From positions 248,001 through 312,000 of the forward strand of contig JACKKZ010000003.1 in assembly GCA_024236195.1 (NCBI GenBank): a DNA stretch of 64,000 nucleotides. The letters are read 5' to 3'. Both the position numbers and the translations under genes were made by a program. Positions 45,605 to 52,978 of this stretch are shown here, piece by piece; the first letter of the stretch is position 1; the number at the start of each line of letters is the position of its first letter. This stretch comes from Sphingomonadaceae bacterium (GTDB lineage: Bacteria; Pseudomonadota; Alphaproteobacteria; Sphingomonadales; Sphingomonadaceae). Below the pieces are notes generated by a model. The model had not been told where the DNA came from. It saw nothing but the letters and a program-made list of their open reading frames with translations, and searched no databases.

Positions 45605-45768
45605 CTGCAACTGGTGTGGGTCCATTTCGCCATGGTCGAAATGCGGGGATGCATGTTGGAAGATATCTTCGCCGAGATGGTGCTGAAGGACGCCTGATGC
45701 GCCACGCCCTCCCGCTGTCCGGCAGAACCGCCTGGCGCATTAGGTCTATCTTCCGAGAGCCCGAATAG
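45605..45768 (+). pseudogene. Diverged MFS-GH32 remnant with in-frame internal deletion
   Basis: 45605-45697 encodes LQLVWVHFAMVEMRG and MLEDIFAEMVLKDA-stop, matching the end of the sugar porter at 28929-30254. It is followed, with the stop overlapping the next start (TGATG), by MRHALPLSGRTAWRIRSIF then REPE-stop. That second piece joins the first seven codons of the GH32 gene (MRLALPL) to its last sixteen or so codons (GGTAWPLGSIFREPE). About 1.5 kb is missing in frame. The copy differs from the intact genes at many silent positions, so it is not a recent duplicate. It ends at an attachment-core copy. Confidence 0.85.
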
Positions 45769-45785
45769 CTGCGGGAACAACAAAG

Positions 45786-45800
45786 TGGCGGAGAGGGTGG
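45786..45800. repeat. tRNA-Ser 3'-end-like core (candidate att site), right copy
   Basis: TGGCGGAGAGGGTGG again matches the complement of a tRNA-Ser 3' end and repeats the core at 31825-31838. It lies 17 bases after the stop of the GH32 remnant, exactly as the left copy follows the intact gene. The two copies bound a 13.9-kb segment. Confidence 0.6.
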
Positions 45801-45863
45801 AAGCCTCAAAATCACCGTATGAATATGATAATCAAAGCTTTTATTGATTCACCGTCAAGTTTG

Positions 45864-45884
45864 TGCCCCCAAATATGCCCCCAA
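45864..45884. repeat. Short direct repeats TGCCCCCAA beside the att-like core
   Basis: TGCCCCCAA occurs at 45864-45872 and again at 45876-45884, 12 bases apart. Paired short repeats near an attachment core are common arm-type sites for tyrosine integrases. No integrase gene is adjacent here, so they may belong to a lost element. The rest of 45801-46202 holds no gene that could be supported. Confidence 0.45.
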
Positions 45885-46202
45885 TTCCCGCACCTAGGGT
45901 AGCTTCGTCATTGGCCCTTCACCCAATTATGGGGTCAACGCTCGATGCCCCTCCGGTGCAAGGCAAGAGGGCATTTTCTTGCCCCGGTTGCAGTGCTGCT
46001 ATTGCACTCAGAACCGTGCTGCAAAGGCATGCCTCCTGACCGTATCGCCTGGCGCACGCTGGTTTCGTCTTTTTCCTGCCTGAGGACATAAGAAAAACAT
46101 GCTTTGGGCGCTCCATCACGCTCTGCCGTTGGTCCTGCATGTTCAGGTTGTCACATTTGATTATGGCTATTTTGATTGTTGCGTTCTTCATTCGTTCCAT
46201 CT

Positions 46203-46215
46203 AGGATATTATCCT
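46203..46215. promoter_or_regulatory. Candidate operator of the S24 repressor
   Basis: AGGATA-T-TATCCT is a perfect 6-1-6 palindrome 35 bases upstream of the repressor start. A second, overlapping symmetry (CTAGGA at 46201 and TCCTAG shortly downstream) flanks it. The position suits autoregulation and control of any leftward promoter. Confidence 0.5.
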
Positions 46216-46249
46216 ATTTCCTAGATTCATAACTGCAGGACCTCAGCGC

Positions 46250-46891
46250 ATGGACCAAGCCCGCGAAACCCTTGATCGCCTCATTCAAGAACGGGGCAGC
46301 AACTTCTCGGCCCTCTCTCGGATGCTTGGGCGCAACCCGACATATATTCAGCAGTATATCCGCAAGGGCAGCCCGCGAGAGCTTGACGAGAAGGACCGGA
46401 CTATCCTGGCACGCTTCTTCGGAGTTGATGAAAGACTGCTAGGTGCACCAACGCGCCGCGAAGGACCAGTCGTCCAGCTTGTGACAGTGCCCATCCTCGA
46501 TGTTGATGCTTCAGCCGGCCATGGTGCACTTGCAGAGATGGAAATGAAATGTGCGCAATTCGGATTTGAAGAAGGCTGGCTGCGTCGGATCACGACTAGC
46601 AAGGCATCCAGCCTCTCGATCATCCACGTCCTAGGAGACTCGATGGAACCTACGCTACATGATGGCGACGAGGTGCTGGTTGATCTCGGTGATGGCCAAT
46701 CACGCTTGCGCGATGGGATCTATGTTTTGCGCATGGACGACACGTTGTCCGTGAAGCGGGTTGCTATGGAACCACAAGGACGCAAGGTGTCCGTTACGAG
46801 CGATAACCCAACCTATCCGAGCTGGAACGGACTTGACCGGCGCAACATCAATATTGTTGGCCGTGTGCTTTGGTTCGGCCGCCGACTATAA
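46250..46891 (+). CDS. S24-family (LexA/CI-like) autocleaving repressor
   Basis: The 213-residue protein has an N-terminal DNA-binding domain (about 1-70, with GSNFSALSRMLGRNPTYIQQ) and a C-terminal S24 peptidase domain. VPILDVDASAGHG resembles the cleavage-site loop, HVLGDSMEPTLHDGDEVL holds the catalytic Ser near 131, and LSVKRV the Lys near 169. Such proteins hold integrative elements silent until DNA damage triggers RecA-assisted self-cleavage. It marks the left part of the conjugative element and is followed 12 bases later by the nuclease-like gene. Confidence 0.9.
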   Translation: MDQARETLDRLIQERGSNFSALSRMLGRNPTYIQQYIRKGSPRELDEKDRTILARFFGVDERLLGAPTRREGPVVQLVTVPILDVDASAGHGALAEMEMKCAQFGFEEGWLRRITTSKASSLSIIHVLGDSMEPTLHDGDEVLVDLGDGQSRLRDGIYVLRMDDTLSVKRVAMEPQGRKVSVTSDNPTYPSWNGLDRRNINIVGRVLWFGRRL

Positions 46892-46903
46892 CAGGATCCG
46901 GAT

Positions 46904-47326
46904 ATGTCTATTTTACTTGCTGCCAGCATCGTTGCCTCTGGCCAATCCTTCATGTGCACCCCTGTGCAGGTCTGGGATGGCGATGGCCCGGTCTGGTGTG
47001 CTGAAGGCCCAAGAGTTCGCATTTCTGGCATTGCGGCTCGCGAAATGGATGGCACGTGCCGCACGAACCAGCCCTGCCCAGACGCCAGCGCCCTCCAGGC
47101 ACGTGATGCCTTGGTCAACCTGCTTGGCGGCGCCAAAGGTACTGCGCCTACCGGTCACATCATCGTCGCAGGCGGGACCATGCGCTGCATCTCGACTGGT
47201 TCGGCCGGTGGCAATCGCACCGGAGCCTGGTGCACCTTGCCATCAGGTGCAGATTTGTCCTGCGCCATGATATACACCAGAACTGTGCTGAAATGGGATC
47301 GCTACTGGGGCAATCATCGTTGCTGA
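46904..47326 (+). CDS. Thermonuclease (SNase)-like protein
   Basis: The 140-residue protein has VQVWDGDGPVWC and RVRISGIAAREMDGTC, then the end VLKWDRYWGNHRC, a pattern of small SNase-like proteins carried on sphingomonad mobile elements. The active-site Arg and Asp of staphylococcal nuclease are only partly recognisable, so catalytic activity is uncertain. Eight cysteines and a hydrophobic N-terminus (LLAASIVASG) suggest export. It is coupled to the S24 gene upstream and overlaps the next, truncated gene. Confidence 0.7.
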   Translation: MSILLAASIVASGQSFMCTPVQVWDGDGPVWCAEGPRVRISGIAAREMDGTCRTNQPCPDASALQARDALVNLLGGAKGTAPTGHIIVAGGTMRCISTGSAGGNRTGAWCTLPSGADLSCAMIYTRTVLKWDRYWGNHRC

Positions 47327-47391
47327 GCGAATGGGAATTGTGGGCCTGCGCCAACCAGGTGATCAGGCTGCATGGGACAGATGCACCAAGA
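47320..47391 (+). pseudogene. DUF6961-like gene, truncated by IS3
   Basis: A frame starting at TTG 47320 reads LSEWELWACANQVIRLHGTDA, resembling the N-terminus of the small DUF6961 family found next to SNase-like genes in sphingomonad elements. After 47391 the sequence is the IS3 terminus, although the frame runs on to a stop at 47430. About two thirds of the usual protein is missing. The family assignment rests on a short stretch and on context. Confidence 0.5.
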
Positions 47392-47465
47392 TGTCTGTCG
47401 TCAGAACATTTGGCACAACTCGCGGCGTAGATCAGCGGAGTGTGGGCCTCGTCTTGGATTGATGT

Positions 47466-48446
47466 TTAGGCGGCGAGCGTGCGGTGTTGCAAGCGCCGAT
47501 GTTCGAGTGTCTTTCGCTTGATCCTTTCTCTTCGTTTGATGATGGCGGCAGCCCTGCCGAAGTAGGCATCGGCGGGTGTGACGTTGTCGAGGCTCTCGTG
47601 GTAGCGCTGGTGGTTGTAATGCTCGACGAAGGCCTCGATCTGCTGTTCGAGGTCACCGGGCAGGAAGTAGTTCTCCAGCAGCACACGGTTCTTCAGGGTC
47701 TGGTGCCAGCGTTCGATCTTGCCTTGGGTCTGTGGGTGGAAGGGTGCGCCGCGCACGTGGCTCATCTTGTTGGCGTCGATGTATTCGGCCAACTCGCTCG
47801 CGATGTAGCTGGGGCCATTGTCGCTGAGCAGGCGGGGCCTGTGCAGCACATTGGCGTGGTCGCAGCCTGAGGCTGCCAGTGCCATATCGAGCGTGTCAGT
47901 GACGTCCTCGGCTCGCATGGTGGTGCAGAGCTTCCATGCAATGATGTAGCGCGAGTAATCGTCGAGCACGGTCGAGAGATAGACCCAACCCCATCCTATG
48001 ATCTTGAAGTAGGTAAAGTCGGTCTGCCACATCTCGTTGGGGCGGGAGGTTTGCGTGTGGAACGCATCTGCCGCCTTGATCACGGTGTAGGCCGGGCTGG
48101 TGATCAGATCGTGGGCCTTCAGGAGGCGATAGACCGTAGCTTCGGACACGAAGTAGCGCTTCTCGTCGGTGAAGCGCACCGCCAGTTCTCGCGGGGACAG
48201 CTCGGTCTGTTCCAGCGCCATCTCGACGATCTGCTGCCGGACATCCTCGCCGATGCGGTTCCACACCCGGCTCGGCCCGGATGGTCGGTCTGCCAGCGCC
48301 TCGGGGCCACCTTCAAGGTAACGATCATACCAGCGGTAGAAGGTGCGCCGTGCCACGCCGAGCTGGTCCAGCGTGCGTTTGGCGGGCAGGTGCGACTGCT
48401 CGACGATCCGGATTATCTCCAGCTTCTCGGATGCAGGGTATCTCAT
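47466..48446 (-). CDS. IS3-family transposase OrfB (DDE integrase)
   Basis: This 326-residue product from ATG 48446 (MRYPASEKLEII) has a helix-turn-helix region (LDQLGVARRTFYRWYDRY) and an rve DDE core. Asp is in WQTDFTYFKI, Asp in LLSDNGPSYI and Glu in GKIERWHQTLK. The start overlaps the orfA stop as ATGA. In IS3 elements a fused OrfAB is usually made by a -1 frameshift; here orfB also has its own start. It appears intact. Confidence 0.93.
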   Translation of the reverse strand: MRYPASEKLEIIRIVEQSHLPAKRTLDQLGVARRTFYRWYDRYLEGGPEALADRPSGPSRVWNRIGEDVRQQIVEMALEQTELSPRELAVRFTDEKRYFVSEATVYRLLKAHDLITSPAYTVIKAADAFHTQTSRPNEMWQTDFTYFKIIGWGWVYLSTVLDDYSRYIIAWKLCTTMRAEDVTDTLDMALAASGCDHANVLHRPRLLSDNGPSYIASELAEYIDANKMSHVRGAPFHPQTQGKIERWHQTLKNRVLLENYFLPGDLEQQIEAFVEHYNHQRYHESLDNVTPADAYFGRAAAIIKRRERIKRKTLEHRRLQHRTLAA

Positions 48447-48817
48447 TCGTCGTCTCCCCCATCCGCGATCATGCTTTTTTTGAGCAGACGGTTCTCCAGG
48501 GTGAGATCGGCCACACATTCCTTCAGATCACGGGCCTCACGGCGCAGGTCCTTCACCTCGTCCGTGGTCGCAGCACGCGCAGTGTCACCAGCCAGACGGC
48601 GCTTGCCGGCCTCCATGAACTCCTTGGACCAGGTGTAATACAGGCTCTGTGCGATCCCTTCACGGCGGCACAGCTCGGCAATGGAGTCATCGCCGCGCAG
48701 GCCATCGAGCACGATCCTGATCTTGTCTTCAGCAGAGAAGTGCCGACGGGTCTTGCGGCGGATGTCCTTTACGACCTGCTCGGCAGGCTTTTTGGCGCTT
48801 GAGGATTTGGGCTTCAT
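48443..48817 (-). CDS. IS3-family transposase OrfA
   Basis: The 124-residue protein starts at ATG 48817 with MKPKSSSAKKPAEQ and contains a helix-turn-helix (KIRIVLDGLRGDDSIAELC) and a leucine-zipper-like C-terminus (LTLENRLLKKSM). The IS1111 insertion lies eight bases upstream of the ATG, so orfA is cut off from the native IS3 promoter and ribosome site. A longer frame reads through the IS1111 left end but is probably not used. Confidence 0.92.
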   Translation of the reverse strand: MKPKSSSAKKPAEQVVKDIRRKTRRHFSAEDKIRIVLDGLRGDDSIAELCRREGIAQSLYYTWSKEFMEAGKRRLAGDTARAATTDEVKDLRREARDLKECVADLTLENRLLKKSMIADGGDDE

Positions 48818-48889
48818 CTTATGGGATGGACGCCTCCCGCAATCGAGCCAAAAAGATTGCAGCAAGAATGGAGCAGAGGAGTTCATCAC

Positions 48890-49888
48890 ATGCACATGCT
48901 GGCGATCGATTTGGGTAAGCAGTCCTTCCACATTTATGGGATAAGCGATGATGGAGAAGTGGTTTCGCGCAAGGTTGGACGGGCCAAGCTCGTCGACGCG
49001 GTGAGCAGATTACGTCCACAACTGGTCGCGATGGAAGCTTGCGCCAGCTCGCACCACTGGGGGCGCACCTTCGAGGCGCTGGGGCACGACGTGCGGCTCA
49101 TCCATCCGCGGTTTGTGAAGCCGTTCGTGAAGGGATCGAAGAACGACGCAGTTGATGCGGAAGCCATTTTCGAAGCGGCAACCAGACCAACTATGCGGTT
49201 CGTGCCGCTGAAGAGCGTCGAGCAGCAGGATCTTCAAGCCCTGCATCGAACACGCGACAGGCTGGTCGTCCAGCGGACCGCTTTGATCAACCATACGCGC
49301 GGGCTTTTGGCCGAGTATGGCATCGTCATGCCCGCTGGAGCGTCCCGGTTCCGCTTGCAGATCGACAAGATGATTGAGACCGCCGAACTCTCGGACTTGG
49401 CCAAGCTCCTGTTTCGGCAACTCGTCGAAGAGTATCGCGACCTTGATGCCAGAGTGTCGGCTCTCGATGACATGCTGGTCAAGATCTGCCGCACTGACGA
49501 GCGTTGCAAGCGCCTGACAACGCTGCCTGGCGTTGGACCGATCGTCGCGACCTCCTTGGTGGCCGCGATCGACGATGGCCGACACTTCAAATCGGGCAGA
49601 GCCCTCTCTGCCTGGATCGGTCTGGTTCCGCGACAATACACGACGGGCGGCAAGCCAAGGCTTGGCGGCATCGGCAGCAGAGCCAACCACTACCTTCGGC
49701 GGCAACTCATACACGGGGCTCGATCGGCATTGCTGAGGATCAGCAAGCACGAGGACCGGCGATCAAAATGGGCGCAGGATCTGCTATCCCGAGCTGGGCA
49801 CAACAAAACGCTCGTCGCCATGGCGAACAAGACGGCTCGCATGGCATGGGCAATATTGCGCAGCGGAGAGAGCTACAAGATCGCGTGA
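48890..49888 (+). CDS. IS110-family transposase (IS1111 group), copy 2
   Basis: The product is identical over all 332 residues to the one at 7155-8153, with the same DEDD N-terminal residues and C-terminal serine region (LSAWIGLVPRQYTTGGK). ATG 48890 was chosen by the same reasoning. Identity also holds in the other reading frames, so the nucleotide sequences appear unchanged. It is transcribed against the surrounding IS3 genes. Confidence 0.94.
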   Translation: MHMLAIDLGKQSFHIYGISDDGEVVSRKVGRAKLVDAVSRLRPQLVAMEACASSHHWGRTFEALGHDVRLIHPRFVKPFVKGSKNDAVDAEAIFEAATRPTMRFVPLKSVEQQDLQALHRTRDRLVVQRTALINHTRGLLAEYGIVMPAGASRFRLQIDKMIETAELSDLAKLLFRQLVEEYRDLDARVSALDDMLVKICRTDERCKRLTTLPGVGPIVATSLVAAIDDGRHFKSGRALSAWIGLVPRQYTTGGKPRLGGIGSRANHYLRRQLIHGARSALLRISKHEDRRSKWAQDLLSRAGHNKTLVAMANKTARMAWAILRSGESYKIA

Positions 49889-50143
49889 TCCTGCTCAGCG
49901 CTGAGCAGGATCACGAATGTCTTCAAATGCGAGGTGAAGACTTGATGGTGTAACGGCACGGACCGCCGCTTCACAGCCTGTAAGGAACGATGGCCTTCGA
50001 GGCCGCTCATCTTAGAAGGCACTGAACCGCGCGGATTCCCATCATGGCCAGGAGCAAACCCGCTTCAATCGATAGGCCGGATAGATTCACGCATCCAATG
50101 CCGCAGCAACATCAAAAATCCACCTTGCGCGGGAGGCGTCCAT
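49889..50143 (+). ncRNA. Candidate guide (seek/bridge) RNA region in the IS1111 right end, copy 2
   Basis: This is the same 255-base non-coding end as in copy 1, with the 32-base palindrome at 49884-49915 and the following stems. It is the place where IS1111-group elements encode their target-guiding RNA. Boundaries and target loops remain to be determined. Confidence 0.6.
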
Positions 50144-50230
50144 AGATTCGTTCCTTCGTCACTACGACGAAGCCCAAATCCTCCTTAAATCACAACCTCA
50201 AATCTGTGCCATAGGCGCTGACGGGGGACA

Positions 50231-50722
50231 ATGGACGGCTATATCGCGGCGCAATTCCGGCAGGGAAACAAGCGCAGCCCCGCGCTCATGCCGCCGCGCT
50301 TTTGAGAGGCTGCCGAAGCGCTCGGCGAACCAGTAAAAGGAGACAAAGGCGGGGACCAGAGCCACCCCGGACAACACGATGGCCAGACCTGCCAACTCAA
50401 GCAGACGGGCCCAGGCCTGGTGCACAGGCGAATAGCTTGCAACCTGCGATATCGGTATCTGGAGTGACGTCCCATTTGCCGACTCCAGCATGACGATCTT
50501 GGCCGGATCAAACTCCATGAAAGTGTAGAACGACGCATAGATATGCATCCAGACGAGGTAGGTTTCATGGTCGCTCATGCGGGTTGCAACCAACCACCAG
50601 CACACAAGAACAGGCCCCAGACCAGACAGGATCAATGGCCATTTGAAGCCCGCGGCGAACATGAAACCGAAATGACCAAGCAGCTGGCTGCCGCGCGTGA
50701 AGTTGCCAAGACTACGCTTCAT
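50231..50722 (-). pseudogene. traD: Conjugative coupling protein TraD, N-terminal fragment cut by IS3
   Basis: From ATG 50722 about 164 codons remain. They show two hydrophobic helices (about 26-50 and 106-130) and the junction SKARRHERGAALVSLPELRRDI, typical of the region just before the ATPase domain in TraD/VirD4-type coupling proteins. The Walker A and B motifs and the whole ATPase are missing, because the IS3 end starts at 50230. The host element can therefore no longer mobilise itself through this protein. The start overlaps the previous gene by 11 bases. Confidence 0.78.
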
Positions 50723-51044
50723 CCTGACTCTCCTCAACGAAAGTCGAAGCAAGCCCCAGCTCGTCGCATTTGCGCGCGTAGATTGCGTGGACCCGGTCGC
50801 GCAAGGTGGGGTCAGGATGCCCTGCCAGCAGGGCATCAATGCCCACTCTTGCGAACAGGTTGAGACGCAAAAGTCGACCGTTCGAAACGGCATGTTCAGC
50901 GGTCATTTCACTGTGCTTACAGGCCTCGATCATGAGCACACGCAGCCAGGCACTCACACTCAGGTCCCGGTTCGCGGCAACAGCGCGAACACGGCCTGCA
51001 AGCTCCGGTGAAACATAGACCTGTATCGGGACGGGTCGTGACAT
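50712..51044 (-). CDS. Small conjugation accessory protein (ribbon-helix-helix-like)
   Basis: The 110-residue product starts IQVYVSPELAGRVRAVAANRDLS and continues VSAWLRVLMIEACK, a pattern of a beta strand and two helices as in ribbon-helix-helix proteins of the MobC/TraY kind. A strong ribosome site (GAAGGAG) precedes ATG 51044. In sphingomonad elements a gene of this kind comes directly before traD, as here, and may bind near the origin of transfer. DNA binding is inferred. Confidence 0.65.
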   Translation of the reverse strand: MSRPVPIQVYVSPELAGRVRAVAANRDLSVSAWLRVLMIEACKHSEMTAEHAVSNGRLLRLNLFARVGIDALLAGHPDPTLRDRVHAIYARKCDELGLASTFVEESQDEA

Positions 51045-51283
51045 TCTGGCTATCTCCTTCAGTCGGAGAGCCTGGAATCACGCTACGAAAGGCACCTCTG
51101 ATTTACATGAACAAAGAGAACAGGTAAAGAACAAAAAAATGGCTGTTCCCGGTCCTTTCTGAAGGCCTTTCATGAAACCTGCAGGCGCCAAGCGTGCTTC
51201 ATGAAAAACAATTGAGAAGTGACCACGGCCAGAGATTGCCATTAAATATATGATCTGTATAGATATTGATCCAGCGACATGTC
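51045..51283. promoter_or_regulatory. Candidate origin-of-transfer/relaxosome-binding region
   Basis: This AT-richer stretch upstream of the accessory gene holds two copies of TTCATGAAA (51169-51177 and 51198-51206), each built on the palindrome TTCATGAA and 29 bases apart. Palindromic repeats next to a relaxosome-type protein gene are typical of oriT or of its autoregulatory operators. No relaxase gene is left in the window and no nic site could be identified. A leftward frame here (51078-51335) looks spurious. From 51310 to 51537 nothing else was recognised. Confidence 0.35.
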
Positions 51284-51309
51284 GCGTGGGGTGTGCGCGA
51301 AGTTGTTCC
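51284..51309. repeat. Left copy of a repeat flanking the tandem-recombinase unit
   Basis: GCGTGGGGTGTGC at 51284-51296 is repeated directly at 56254-56266, with a shared CATG a few bases before each. Immediately after it, CGCGAAGTTGTTCC (51296-51309) is repeated in inverted orientation at 56202-56215. Two exact matches of 13 and 14 bases in such short regions are unlikely by chance. Confidence 0.6.
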
Positions 51310-51537
51310 CTATTTGGACCGTTGTGATCGACCACTTCCCCGCCTAATTTCCGATGGCAAAGGCCTTGGTTTCACATGGATTTTGTAGCCCGTCCGGCGC
51401 TTGAAGGATAGTCCAACATAGCGGTTTAAACGGCGCGAGATTCTTGAATTTGTAGCAGATGGCCATCTCGGTGGTGTGATCTTAAAATAGCAGCTACCGT
51501 AACCTCAGGATGAGGGGAATGTGAGTTTCGGCGGGCC

Positions 51538-51723
51538 ATGAAGAAATCAGTTGCGAACATTTTCTCTGCGAAGAGTTTGGCAAAACCTGGCGGTCAGATC
51601 TACCGGACCATCAGCTCTCTGCCTTCATATATCACTGTCGAAGAACTCATCGAGTATGCAACGACGAACGGCTTCGGCCATCGCATCGAAAACGGCATCA
51701 TTCGTTTTTTTGCGCAGGGTTGA
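51538..51723 (+). CDS. Small protein of unknown function
   Basis: This is a 61-codon frame from ATG 51538, with a basic N-terminus and a plausible fold (ISSLPSYITVEELIEYAT, then IENGIIRFFAQG). Base composition is less GC-rich than its neighbours, like the two genes that follow. No family was recognised, and the ribosome site is weak. It could be a real small cargo gene. Confidence 0.45.
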   Translation: MKKSVANIFSAKSLAKPGGQIYRTISSLPSYITVEELIEYATTNGFGHRIENGIIRFFAQG

Positions 51724-51758
51724 CGGCCATTTCCAATCAGGGGGTCAGGGAAGAAATT

Positions 51759-52199
51759 ATGACAAAATTTATAACTTGGAGTGTCCTCGCGTTTGGCGTG
51801 ATTTGTCCAGCTCCTGTGTTGGCGCAGGAAGGACAAATCGACGCAGTAGTGAACTACGTCTGCCCCGCTGACGGCGCCTATAAGAATCTTGCGAGCGTTA
51901 CTGAAATGCGGGAGCGAGCTGGCGATGATTTCGATAGTATCGCGCCGCTTTGTCTTGCCTACAATGAGGGATGGAAAGCTGGGTGGGAGGCCCGCGAAAC
52001 TCGAAGCGTCTCGGCCAATTATAACGAACAGTGTCGAGAACAACTGCTTCGCGAAATCCGTGGAGATGAGGGAGCGCTAGAGCGGTTCGCGGCGTCCATT
52101 TCGAATTATTTTGCTCGGCTTGCGTTTATTGAACATTGTCAAACGTATAAGGACGGCCTTACCGAAGGGTTGAAGTTATCAAGGGAGTTGTTGAAGTGA
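51759..52199 (+). CDS. Secreted protein of unknown function (146 aa)
   Basis: ATG 51759 follows GGGAAGAAATT and opens a signal peptide ending PAPVLAQ, so the product is probably periplasmic. An upstream TTG at 51720 would hide the signal. The mature part is helical with four cysteines (VCPADGA, PLCLAY, EQCREQ, EHCQTY). The stop overlaps the next start (GTGA), giving a two-gene unit. No family was recognised. Confidence 0.65.
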   Translation: MTKFITWSVLAFGVICPAPVLAQEGQIDAVVNYVCPADGAYKNLASVTEMRERAGDDFDSIAPLCLAYNEGWKAGWEARETRSVSANYNEQCREQLLREIRGDEGALERFAASISNYFARLAFIEHCQTYKDGLTEGLKLSRELLK

Positions 52200-52954
52200 G
52201 TTTTCGTATAATGGCTGCTGCCCTTGTGGCTCTGCCGCTGATAGCGATTCCCCATCAGGAAGCGTCTGCGCAGGACGAAAGTTCGAAGGCAATCCCAACA
52301 CCCCAAACCGAACTTTGGGGCGGTCTTTATTCCGGGATGGGACCTGACGAAGCAAAGGTGGTGATCGAGGCTGTCGAGGGAGTGCGAAGAGCCAAATATG
52401 AAGCGCGCCAAGCCGGTTATTCGGTCATGGACGTCAACGTTAATTCTGACTTCACTCTGGCTGGCAAGAAAGCAAAGACGGAACTGGTCTTCAAAGATGA
52501 TCGACTACTTCAGGTCCAATTTTTCGTCGTTGACGATCGAGAATGGGGGCAATGCATCGTTGGGGGCGCGAGAGCTTTCAACTTTTTCAATGAAGCACTG
52601 GGATCCAAATATGCCTTAGCTGAAGGCACTCCGAATGTTGACGACACCTTGGTGAATCGGCTTGCCCTACAAAGTCGCGCTGCAGCGTTCGAACCTTACG
52701 GTGAGGACAAGGTCGACGATGTGCATGCCCTTTATACCGATGGTGGTGATCTTCTTATCCAAGCAACGCTCGTGACGACCGGAAAAAAGTACTCCGACAA
52801 TGCCTATCAGAAGATGTCAAATTGCAATCAGTACGGTTTCCTCGATGGCTATTTACGCCTGATATATATGTCGAAGAGTGAGACGACAGCGCTTGCTGAC
52901 GAGAGGCGCGAGGAACGCGATGAGGCAGCGCGGACTGCAGCAGACGATTTGTAG
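52196..52954 (+). CDS. Secreted protein of unknown function (252 aa)
   Basis: GTG 52196 starts a 252-residue product with a signal peptide ending EASAQ. The mature part contains LYSGMGPDEAKVVIEAVEG and a later TELVFKDDRLLQVQFF, which resembles small alpha/beta envelope proteins, and it ends in a charged Arg/Glu-rich helix. It is coupled to the preceding secreted protein, so the two may form a complex. It is cargo of the candidate mobile unit, and the function is unknown. Confidence 0.68.
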   Translation: MSFRIMAAALVALPLIAIPHQEASAQDESSKAIPTPQTELWGGLYSGMGPDEAKVVIEAVEGVRRAKYEARQAGYSVMDVNVNSDFTLAGKKAKTELVFKDDRLLQVQFFVVDDREWGQCIVGGARAFNFFNEALGSKYALAEGTPNVDDTLVNRLALQSRAAAFEPYGEDKVDDVHALYTDGGDLLIQATLVTTGKKYSDNAYQKMSNCNQYGFLDGYLRLIYMSKSETTALADERREERDEAARTAADDL

Positions 52955-52978
52955 ATTACCGTTATTCGATTTCGTGTT

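Larger units (their letters stand above)
48826..50143 (+). mobile_element. IS110-family (IS1111 group) insertion sequence, copy 2
   Basis: It is bounded by ATGGACGCCTCCCGC at 48826-48840 and its complement at 50129-50143. Its spacing, gene and non-coding end are the same as in copy 1 at 7091-8408, without any length difference. It sits at exactly the same place of an IS3 element, just before the orfA start. The two hosts differ in sequence, whereas the two IS1111 copies do not. Confidence 0.9.
47392..50230 (-). mobile_element. IS3-family element interrupted by IS1111 copy 2
   Basis: The terminal inverted repeats are imperfect: TGTCTGTCGTCAG with TGGCACA further in at the left (from 47392), and the complement of GCTGACGGGGGACA at the right (ending 50230), about 20 of the first 26 positions matching. 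It carries overlapping orfA and orfB read leftward. The flanks do not show a 3-4-bp target duplication, and the genes on the two sides (DUF6961-like and traD) are unrelated fragments. That suggests a deletion next to the element after insertion. Confidence 0.88.

Noticed and set aside
45919..46200. Leftward 93-codon frame before the S24 repressor.
   Set aside because: No ribosome site, no known domain and odd composition; it may be regulatory DNA instead.
47391..50234. Target-site duplication of the IS3 element.
   Set aside because: The bases on the two sides (AAGA and ATGG) do not match, so no duplication can be claimed.
51078..51335. Leftward 85-codon frame upstream of the accessory gene.
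   Set aside because: It has no ribosome site and overlaps the repeats proposed as transfer or operator sites.
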